Made by a program: the position numbers and the translations under genes. From the NCBI RefSeq assembly GCF_004570385.1, contig NZ_SPQL01000006.1:181863-245862 (forward strand): DNA of 64,000 nt, written 5' to 3'. Below, piece by piece: positions 8,614 through 15,083 of this stretch. Within the stretch, counting starts at the first letter, position 1. Each line of letters begins with the position of its first letter. The stretch is from Blastococcus sp. CT_GayMR19. Its GTDB lineage: Bacteria; Actinomycetota; Actinomycetes; Mycobacteriales; Geodermatophilaceae. The notes under the pieces are model-generated. The model saw only the letters and a program-made list of their open reading frames with translations, was not told the origin of the DNA and did no database searches.

Positions 8614-10280
8614 GGATCACCGACACCTCGGACCTCTGGTGGAAGAACGCCGTCGTCTACTGCCTGGACGTCGAGACGTTCATGGACTGGAACGGCGACG
8701 GCATCGGTGACTTCGCCGGCCTCGCCCAGCGGATCGACCACCTGGCCGACCTCGGCGTGACCTGCCTGTGGCTGATGCCCTTCTACCCGACCGCCGAGCG
8801 CGACGACGGATACGACATCACCGACTTCTACGGCGTCGACCCGCGGCTGGGCACGCACGGCGACCTGGTCGAGGTCATCCGGACGGCGAACGACCGCGGC
8901 ATGCGGGTGATCGCCGACCTGGTGGTCAACCACACCTCGCGGAAGCACCCGTGGTTCCGGTCGGCGGAGGCGTCGAAGGACTCTCCGTACCGGGACTTCT
9001 ACGTGTGGCGGTCCGACCCGCCGCCGGACACGAAGAAGGACGTCGTCTTCCCCGACCAGGAGACCAGCATCTGGACGCTGTCCGAGCCGACGGGGGAGTG
9101 GTACCTGCACAAGTTCTACAAGGAGCAGCCCGACCTGAACGTCACCAATCCGCGGGTGCGCGACGAGGTCGCCAAGATCATGGGCTTCTGGCTCCAGGTC
9201 GGGCTGGCGGGCTTCCGCGTCGACGCCGTCCCCTTCTTCCTGGAGACGGCCGGCGCGGACGGCGGAGCGCTCCCGGAGCCGCACGAGTACCTGCGCGATC
9301 TGCGCGCGCTGCTCGGCCGGCGGTCGGGCAGCGGCGTCCTGCTCGGCGAGGTGAACCTGCCCTACGAGCAGCAGCTGCAGTTCTTCGGCGGCACCGACGG
9401 TGACGAGCTGACCATGCAGTTCGACTTCATCGGCATGCAGGCGCTCTACCTGGCACTCGCCCGCGCCGACGCCGGGCCGCTGGCCACCGCGCTGGAGGGC
9501 CGGCCGACGCTGAACCCCGACTCGCAGTGGGCCACCTTCGTGCGCAACCACGACGAGCTGACCCTGGACAAGCTGTCCGACGACGAGCGGGCCGAGGTGT
9601 TCGCCGCGTTCGGCCCGGAGGAGACCATGCAGGTCTACGGCCGCGGGCTGCGCCGCCGGCTGCCCCCGATGCTGGACGGCGACCCGCGGCGGGTGCGGAT
9701 GGTCTACAGCCTGCTGTTCTCGCTGCCCGGCACCCCGGTGCTCTTCTACGGCGAGGAGATCGGGATGGGGGAGGACCTCGACGCCGAGGGCCGGCTCGCC
9801 GTCCGGACGCCCATGCAGTGGACCTCGGGGCGCAACGGTGGGTTCTCACCGGCGCCGCCGCGCAAGCTCCCCGGGCCGGTGGTGAGCGGCGGTTTCGCCC
9901 CCGAGTACGTCAACGTCGCCGCGCAGCGCAACGACCCCGACTCGCTGCTCTCCTTCATGAAGCTGCTGATCCGCCGCTACCGGGAGTCGCCCGAACTGGG
10001 CTGGGGCGACTTCCGGGTGCTCGAGCACTCGTGCCCGGAGGTGCTCGCGCACCTCACCACCTGGGACGACGGCTCGCTCGTCGCGCTGCACAACCTCTGT
10101 GCGGAACCCCGCACGGTGCCGTTGACGCTGGAGGGATGCGACTCCTCGCACCGGCTGGTCGACCTGCTGCAGTCGGGTGAGGCGTCCGTCTCGGACAAGG
10201 GGAAGGTCGAGATCCCGCTGGAGGGTTACGGCTACCGCTGGCTGCGCGTCGTGGCCCAGGACAGCCGCCGGCTGGTCTGA
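8610..10280 (+). CDS. GH13 alpha-amylase / trehalose-synthase-like enzyme
   Basis: A 556-aa glycoside hydrolase family 13 enzyme. It opens with WWKNAVVYCLDVETFMDWNG, then has ADLVVNHTS, GFRVDAVPF with the nucleophile Asp205, LLGEVNLP with acid/base Glu247, and RNHDELT with Asp315. The order and spacing resemble trehalose synthases (maltose-trehalose isomerases), but the maltokinase extension is absent and the opening VYCLDVETF departs from the usual VYEV form. Isomerase, hydrolase or transferase activity are all possible. ATG overlaps the stop of the LLM gene, so the two are translationally coupled. A hairpin right after the stop may end the transcript. Confidence 0.85.
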   Translation: MRITDTSDLWWKNAVVYCLDVETFMDWNGDGIGDFAGLAQRIDHLADLGVTCLWLMPFYPTAERDDGYDITDFYGVDPRLGTHGDLVEVIRTANDRGMRVIADLVVNHTSRKHPWFRSAEASKDSPYRDFYVWRSDPPPDTKKDVVFPDQETSIWTLSEPTGEWYLHKFYKEQPDLNVTNPRVRDEVAKIMGFWLQVGLAGFRVDAVPFFLETAGADGGALPEPHEYLRDLRALLGRRSGSGVLLGEVNLPYEQQLQFFGGTDGDELTMQFDFIGMQALYLALARADAGPLATALEGRPTLNPDSQWATFVRNHDELTLDKLSDDERAEVFAAFGPEETMQVYGRGLRRRLPPMLDGDPRRVRMVYSLLFSLPGTPVLFYGEEIGMGEDLDAEGRLAVRTPMQWTSGRNGGFSPAPPRKLPGPVVSGGFAPEYVNVAAQRNDPDSLLSFMKLLIRRYRESPELGWGDFRVLEHSCPEVLAHLTTWDDGSLVALHNLCAEPRTVPLTLEGCDSSHRLVDLLQSGEASVSDKGKVEIPLEGYGYRWLRVVAQDSRRLV

Positions 10281-10281
10281 G

Positions 10282-10305
10282 CGGCCTTCATGGCCACAAA
10301 GGCCG
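10282..10305 (+). terminator. hairpin after the GH13 gene
   Basis: CGGCCTT and AAGGCCG form a perfect 7-bp stem around a 10-base loop, two bases after the stop codon. There is no U-tract. Its 24-nt layout (CGGCC, ATGGCCA, GGCCG) recurs at 24715 and 55128, so it may be a dispersed palindromic element that serves as a 3' end. Confidence 0.4.
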
Positions 10306-10361
10306 GAGGGGGCCGCCTGTCGGTCCCGGGAAGCGTCGGTCGCCGCTCGTAGCGTCGGGCG

Positions 10362-11075
10362 GTGCGCACCTCCCGGGCGGTTCTCCTGCTCATCTCCGTC
10401 CTGATCGCGCTCACCGGCTGCACCTTCGAGTGGCAGGTGGAGGGTCCGGCGGAGCCGGCGCTCACCTCGGTCGGGCAGGGCGACGTCCCCGCCGGCACGT
10501 TCGAGCCGTCGGCGGCGTCGGCCGCCCTCGCCGGGCTCGCGGTGGCGGAGAAGACGCCGCTGGAGGGCTACGAGCGCGGTTGCGGCGAGGGTGAGGGGTG
10601 CGTCTTCGGGCCCGCCTGGGCCGACGTCGACCGCAACGGCTGCGACCAGCGCAACGACGTCCTGCAGCGGGACCTGACCGACGTGCAGGTGCGGGAGGGC
10701 ACGCAGGGCTGCGTCGTCGTCGCCGGGGTCCTGGACGACCCGTACACCGGCGCCGTCCTGCCCTTCGCCAAGGCCGAGGCGGCGGAGGTGCCGATCGACC
10801 ACGTCGTGCCCCTGGCCGCCGCCTGGGTGCAGGGGGCGGCGGCGTGGACGCCGGAGCAGCGTGCGCTCTTCGCCAACGATCTGACCAACCTGATCGCCAC
10901 CACCCGTGCGGAGAACTCCGCGAAGGGTGACTCGACCGCCGACGAGTGGGTGCCGCCGGACCCCACCTACGGCTGCTCGTACGCCACCGTGGTGATCACG
11001 GTCAAGGACCGCTACGCCCTGACCGTGACCCCGCCGGAGGCCGCGGCGCTGGAGGGCCTGCTCGCCACCTGCTGA
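10362..11075 (+). CDS. secreted HNH/DUF1524-type lipoprotein
   Basis: A 237-aa protein starting at GTG 10362. The N-terminus is a lipoprotein signal peptide: RTSRAVLLLISVLIALTGC, with LTGC as lipobox. The mature part has VFGPAWADVDRNGCDQRND, the region VPIDHVVPLAAAW and NDLTNLIATTRAENSAKGD, which together match the actinobacterial GmrSD-C/DUF1524 HNH-like nuclease family (D-H-V-V-P followed by N-L and N-x-x-K-G-D). It is probably an extracellular, membrane-anchored nuclease or a fold relative. Conserved Cys pairs (GCGEGEGC, GC in DRNGC, QGC, YGC) suggest disulfides. The stop codon lies in the first unit of a tandem repeat. Confidence 0.8.
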   Translation: MRTSRAVLLLISVLIALTGCTFEWQVEGPAEPALTSVGQGDVPAGTFEPSAASAALAGLAVAEKTPLEGYERGCGEGEGCVFGPAWADVDRNGCDQRNDVLQRDLTDVQVREGTQGCVVVAGVLDDPYTGAVLPFAKAEAAEVPIDHVVPLAAAWVQGAAAWTPEQRALFANDLTNLIATTRAENSAKGDSTADEWVPPDPTYGCSYATVVITVKDRYALTVTPPEAAALEGLLATC

Positions 11076-11126
11076 GTCCGCCGCCTGCTGAGTCCGCCGC
11101 CTGCTGAGTCCGGCCGCCTGGTGAGT
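11068..11126 (+). repeat. tandem repeat of 16-17 bp spanning a stop codon
   Basis: Three head-to-tail copies of CCTGCTGAGTCCGCCG (the third has one extra G) plus a partial fourth, CCTGGTGAGT. The first copy carries the TGA of the HNH lipoprotein gene, so the last two codons and stop have been copied into the intergenic space. Replication slippage is the likely origin. Confidence 0.85.
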
Positions 11127-11209
11127 TCTCGGTCACCTGCGGCACGCCGGGGCGATGTCCCGGGTCCGGGGGCGGGTGGGCCTAGCGTGACGGGTGAGGT
11201 GATGAGCAG

Positions 11210-11806
11210 ATGAGCGAACCCAACGGAAGCACGTCCGTCGGCACCGGAACCGCCGAGATCCCGGTCGTCCGCCCCCCGGCGGCGACCGCCCCGGTCGTCC
11301 GCCCCCCGGCGGCGACCGCCCCGGCCGGCGACCCGCCGGCGGTTCCGCCCGTCCCGGCGGCCCCTGATGGGGACGCGTCGGCACCCGCTGAGCCCGGCCC
11401 CGTACCGGGCCCGCACCCGACCGCGCCCGTGACCGTCCGGCCGGCGCCCCGCATGCCGCGCCGCGGTCCGCTCACGGTGATGGGGCCATGGGCACCGGTC
11501 GCCGGTGGGCTGCTGGGCCTGCTGGTCGGCGTGGTCGTCGTGCTGTTCCTGGCCGGCTCGGCCGAGGTCTTCGAGGAGCGCCTCGCCCTCGCGTTCGTGG
11601 TCCTGGGCCTCGGGATGCTCGGCACCGCCGGCATCCTGCTGGCCGACGAGGTGCGCATGCTGCGCATGGGCGCTCGCGGGGCCACGGTCCGCCCGGCGTG
11701 GGTGGAGGCGACGGCCGGCCTGCTCAACGGGCTGACGCCGGCGCGCCTGCTGCTGCTGGTGAGCGGGTTCGTGCTGTTCCTCGCGGCCTACGTCAGCCGC
11801 GGCTGA
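11210..11806 (+). CDS. membrane protein with Pro/Ala-rich N-terminal tail
   Basis: A 198-aa protein. Residues 1-95 are low complexity (Pro, Ala, Val, Thr) and include a perfect duplication of PVVRPPAATA. Residues from about 97 to 198 contain three hydrophobic helices: WAPVAGGLLGLLVGVVVVLF, LALAFVVLGLGMLGTAGILL and ARLLLLVSGFVLFLAAYV. No known domain is recognised. The arrangement suggests a cytoplasmic disordered tail followed by a small membrane anchor. The ATG at 11210 follows GAGGTGATGAGC, and a second ATG eight bases earlier is out of frame. Confidence 0.7.
   Translation: MSEPNGSTSVGTGTAEIPVVRPPAATAPVVRPPAATAPAGDPPAVPPVPAAPDGDASAPAEPGPVPGPHPTAPVTVRPAPRMPRRGPLTVMGPWAPVAGGLLGLLVGVVVVLFLAGSAEVFEERLALAFVVLGLGMLGTAGILLADEVRMLRMGARGATVRPAWVEATAGLLNGLTPARLLLLVSGFVLFLAAYVSRG
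11261..11320 (+). repeat. perfect 30-bp tandem duplication inside a coding region
   Basis: Bases 11261-11290 and 11291-11320 are identical. The unit is a multiple of three and encodes PVVRPPAATA twice in the disordered tail of the membrane protein. Confidence 0.9.
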
Positions 11807-11876
11807 GCCAGCGCCTCCGTGCGGTGGCGGGTACCGCGTTGCAGCGCGGCACTCGCCACCACACCGCCGTCGCCGA

Positions 11877-12650
11877 TCAGCCGTACGCCTCGATCGCGAG
11901 ATGGATCGCCAGGCCGATACCGGCGAGGCCGATGACCCGCCGCAGGGCGGTCTGTGGCGCGCGGCGGACCACCCACGGGCCGCAGCGGCTGCCGGTGAAC
12001 AGCCCGATCGCCAGCGGCAGGACCGCCGACCAGGCGATGGGGGCCAGCGCGATGAAGGCGATCGCCGCGATGATGTTGGCGAGGCCCAGGAGCACGTTGC
12101 GCAGCGCATTGCCCCGCGGGAGCCCCTCTCCGGTGGAGAGCAGGAGCATCGCGAGCATCATGACCCCGGCGGCGGCACCGAAGTAGCCGCCGTAGATGGC
12201 GATGGCGAAGGTCCCCACCGGCAGCCACCGCGGGTCGTCGTGGGCGCGGCCGGGATGGAGACGGGCCCCCTCGATCGCCAGCTCGCGCGGCGGCCGCTGG
12301 ACGACTAGCGCGGCGGAGGCGCCGCCGATCAGCAGCGGGACGACCCGCTCGAAGATCGATGTCGGCGTGAGCATCAGCAGCGCGGCACCGGCCGCGCCGC
12401 CGAGGGCCGCCGCCACGGCCAGCCGCAGCACCCGCCGGCCCTGGCCCTTCAGCTCCGGTCGTGAGGCACTCACCGAGCCCACGCCCTGGAAGACCATGGC
12501 GACGGTGTTGGTCATGTTGGCCGTCAGCGGGGGCACCCCGGTCGCCAGCAGCGCGGGATAGCTGATCAGGGAGGCCAGCCCGGCGACGCTGCCCACCAGC
12601 CCGGCGCAGATGCCGGCTCCCAGGAGCAGCGCGAACTCCAGCGCGGTCAC
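11877..12650 (-). CDS. TauE/SafE-family membrane transporter (second of pair)
   Basis: A 257-aa protein with about eight hydrophobic segments. It begins LEFALLLGAGICAGLVGSVAGLASLISYPALLATGVPPLTANMTNT, which fits the first TauE/SafE repeat, and YGGYFGAAAGVMMLAMLLLSTG fits the second. The family exports sulfite, sulfoacetate or other organic anions, or takes part in sulfur-compound traffic; the substrate here is unknown. GTG at 12650 overlaps the stop of the upstream paralogue (GTGA), so it is translationally coupled. The two proteins may act as a heteromer. Confidence 0.85.
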   Translation of the reverse strand: MTALEFALLLGAGICAGLVGSVAGLASLISYPALLATGVPPLTANMTNTVAMVFQGVGSVSASRPELKGQGRRVLRLAVAAALGGAAGAALLMLTPTSIFERVVPLLIGGASAALVVQRPPRELAIEGARLHPGRAHDDPRWLPVGTFAIAIYGGYFGAAAGVMMLAMLLLSTGEGLPRGNALRNVLLGLANIIAAIAFIALAPIAWSAVLPLAIGLFTGSRCGPWVVRRAPQTALRRVIGLAGIGLAIHLAIEAYG

Positions 12651-13435
12651 CGGGACATCAGCACGACGATCGCCGTGAGCCCGAGCAGGACGATCGCCGT
12701 CCGAAGGACGACCGCCGGCAGCTTCCGGCCGAGCGAGGAGCCGACGAAGCCGCCCGCGAGGGCGCCCACCGCGATGAGCGCGGCGGCAGCCCACCGCACC
12801 CGGTCGGGCGCCACGATCACGTAGGCGATGGCCGCGACCCCGTTGACGGCCATGGTGAGCACGTTCTTGAGCGCGTTGAGCCGCTGGATCGACTCGGGGA
12901 GCAGGAGTCCGAAGATGCCGATCTGGAGCACCCCCTGGCTGGCCGCGAAGTAGCCCCCGTACGTGCCGGTGGCGTAGGCGCCGGCGAGGAGGCCGACGAG
13001 CCGACCCGGCCCGATCCGGAAGGCCTCGGGCTCTGCGTCCCCGGACGCCCGGCGTCGGGCCAGGGCCCGCTGCAGCATGGGCTGGGTGGCCACGAGGACG
13101 ACGGCCAGCGCGATCAGTGCCGGGACGATCGCCTCGAACGCCGACGCCGGCAGGTTCAGCAGCAGGAACGCCCCGGTCAGTGCACCGAGGATGGACGCCG
13201 GGAGCAGACGCAGCAGCAGCCCTCGCTGGCCGCGCAGTTCACGGCGGTAGCCGATCGCTCCGGCGAGGTTCCCGGAGACGAGGCCGAGGGAGTTCGTGAC
13301 GGTCGCGGTGACCGGCGGCAGACCTACGGCCAGCAGCACCGGGAACGTCACGAGCGTGCCGGAGCCGACGACCGCGTTGATGCCGCCCGCCGCGAACCCG
13401 GCCGCCGCCACCGCGACCATCTCCCACGCCGTCAT
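12647..13435 (-). CDS. TauE/SafE-family membrane transporter (first of pair)
   Basis: A 262-aa protein paralogous to the gene after it. AAGFAAGGINAVVGSGTLVTFPVLLAVGLPPVTATVTNS is the N-terminal family signature, and YGGYFAASQGVLQIGIFGLLLPES is the second. About eight helices. It is the first gene of the two-gene unit, starting at an ATG with the typical positive-free N-terminus MTAWEMVAVAAAGF. About 220 bases upstream to the next gene hold two palindromes with a GGTACC core and no coding sequence. Confidence 0.87.
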   Translation of the reverse strand: MTAWEMVAVAAAGFAAGGINAVVGSGTLVTFPVLLAVGLPPVTATVTNSLGLVSGNLAGAIGYRRELRGQRGLLLRLLPASILGALTGAFLLLNLPASAFEAIVPALIALAVVLVATQPMLQRALARRRASGDAEPEAFRIGPGRLVGLLAGAYATGTYGGYFAASQGVLQIGIFGLLLPESIQRLNALKNVLTMAVNGVAAIAYVIVAPDRVRWAAAALIAVGALAGGFVGSSLGRKLPAVVLRTAIVLLGLTAIVVLMSR

Positions 13436-13520
13436 GCGTCCATCGGGTCGAGCCTGACACGGCGCACGGCACTGCCGCCCGGCAGGCCGGGTGGATCAGC
13501 TCACAGTCCGGATGTGACAT

Positions 13521-13576
13521 CCCGCTTTCGGTACCGAGAGCGGGAGTGGACGCCGCCGCTTTCGGTACCGAAAGCG
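13521..13576 (-). terminator. pair of GGTACC-core palindromes
   Basis: Two hairpins lie 12 bases apart. The first (13521-13544) pairs CCCGCTTTCG with CGAGAGCGGG, with one T-G wobble, around a GTAC loop. The second (13557-13576) pairs CGCTTTCG with CGAAAGCG around GTAC. They lie just downstream of the membrane-protein gene that ends at 13654 on this strand, so they may act as terminators. The same element recurs at 30346 and 41584-41639. Confidence 0.55.
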
Positions 13577-13653
13577 CCTTCTGGTGCCTGGGTGCGTTCG
13601 CGGCCGGTCGGGGCCTGCGCGACGAGGGCGGGGGAACCCGCGCGGGGGGCGGA

Positions 13654-14352
13654 TCAGGAGGGAACGACGGTGACCAGCGGGGTGGTGAGCATCGCCTTCA
13701 GCGAGCCCAGTGCGCCGAGGACCGGGACCGCCACGGCGCACCACATCCCGGGACCGAACTGGTCGGCCCCCCAGCCGCCGTCGGCCATCAGGAGGACGAT
13801 CGCGGTGGCCGCGGTCAGCGACACGACCAGCGCCAGCACCCCCACGAGCCGGTGCGCGCGGGCGGGCACGAGCAGCAGGAGACCGAGCAGGACGAGCAGG
13901 CCGCCGCACAGCACCACGACGAACGGCTGCCAGAGCCCGTTCAGAGCCCACGTGCCGGCGCCGACACCCAGTTCCTCGACGCCGCGCCGCAGCAGCGACA
14001 GGCCGGAGGGGCCGTCGCCGGGCGCCCAGGACAGCGACAGGCTCACGTTCGCGGCCACACCGGCGAGGACGAGCGCACCGGCGCCGATCCGGTCGGGACG
14101 CCGTACGACCACCAGACCGACGTCGGACGGCGGGGCCTCGGGCATGTCGGCGGACGGACGCTCGCCCGTGTCGTCGTCCCGCACGATCTCCGCCGGCAGA
14201 CCGAAGAGGTTCGGCTCGCTCTCCGCGACCACGTCCCGGGCCGTGGCACCGGGAATCGTCCGTGCGCCCCAGATGCCGCCGGCGCGGGACCGCGACGTTC
14301 GCCTGCGCGCCGTTCGCGAGCCGGAACCGGAAGGCTGTAGGCGCTCGGTCAT
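13654..14352 (-). CDS. four-helix membrane protein of unknown function
   Basis: A 232-aa protein. The first 90 residues are polar and disordered (Ser/Arg then Glu/Asp-rich). Then come about four helices: GAGALVLAGVAANVSLSLSW, PFVVVLCGGLLVLLGLLLLV, LVGVLALVVSLTAATAIVLL and MWCAVAVPVLGALGSLKAM. It resembles uncharacterised actinobacterial membrane proteins annotated only as hypothetical. The stop is followed at a distance of about 80 bases by paired palindromes. The downstream 70 bases appear empty. Confidence 0.65.
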   Translation of the reverse strand: MTERLQPSGSGSRTARRRTSRSRAGGIWGARTIPGATARDVVAESEPNLFGLPAEIVRDDDTGERPSADMPEAPPSDVGLVVVRRPDRIGAGALVLAGVAANVSLSLSWAPGDGPSGLSLLRRGVEELGVGAGTWALNGLWQPFVVVLCGGLLVLLGLLLLVPARAHRLVGVLALVVSLTAATAIVLLMADGGWGADQFGPGMWCAVAVPVLGALGSLKAMLTTPLVTVVPS

Positions 14353-14496
14353 CGGGTCCTCCGACGGCGCGGGCGAGGGGAGGCACCCGCTGCTCCCCAG
14401 GGTAGGACGGGGAGGACCGTCGTGGCGGCAGAACCGGCACGGCGCCGGACGAAATCGGCCGACGTCCCTTCCCGTCCGGTGCCGGGTGCCGGGGCG

Positions 14497-15081
14497 TCAG
14501 GGGTGCTCGGCGATCCGGGTGATCAGGTCGGCGTCGAGGGGGCGGTCGGCGTAGACCAGACGGACGGCGTCCGGATCCGGATTGCCGGCGTCGGGTCCCC
14601 GCCAGACCAGGGTCAGGCCGGCGTGCTCGGCCCGGATGCGGGACTGCACGTTGTGCTCGAGCAGGTAGGCGACGACCGGCCGGTCCGGGTCCACCGCGCG
14701 GGCGGTGTCGAGGGCGGCCTCGACCAGTTCTCTCGCCAGCCCGTGCCCCCAGGCGGGCGGCGTGAGCCGGTAGTAGAGGTTCCACCACGACGTCCCCACG
14801 CGGACGGCGCAGCCGCCGGTGCCCACCACGTCGCCGGCGCGCAGGGGTGTGCCGCCGAGGTGGACGAGCAGCCGCGCCGTCCAGTAGCCGAGGCCGTCGC
14901 GCTCCCAGTGGCCCACGGAGTGCTCGATCCCCTCGGCCGTGCGCTCCGGCGAGGTGTGCCGGCCCGACGGCAGGTGCTCCCACACAGCGGGGTCCGACAT
15001 CAGGGCGAAGTGCGCGTCCAGGTCGTCGGGGACGACGGCGTCCAGCCGGAGCCGTGCCGTGGTGAGGTGCCGGAACTCCAC
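14497..15081 (-). CDS. GNAT-family N-acetyltransferase (RimJ/RimL-like)
   Basis: A 194-aa acetyltransferase: TARLRLDAVVPDDLDAHFALMSDPAVWEHLPSG is the usual start of the RimJ/RimL-like group, followed by LYYRLTPPAWGHGLARELVEAAL, where the acetyl-CoA loop normally lies, and HNVQSRIRAEHAGL near the end. The acetyl acceptor is unknown. GTG at 15081 starts two bases after the stop of the helicase gene, so the two are probably cotranscribed. The open frame extends upstream but runs through the helicase. Confidence 0.8.
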   Translation of the reverse strand: MEFRHLTTARLRLDAVVPDDLDAHFALMSDPAVWEHLPSGRHTSPERTAEGIEHSVGHWERDGLGYWTARLLVHLGGTPLRAGDVVGTGGCAVRVGTSWWNLYYRLTPPAWGHGLARELVEAALDTARAVDPDRPVVAYLLEHNVQSRIRAEHAGLTLVWRGPDAGNPDPDAVRLVYADRPLDADLITRIAEHP

Positions 15082-15083
15082 GC

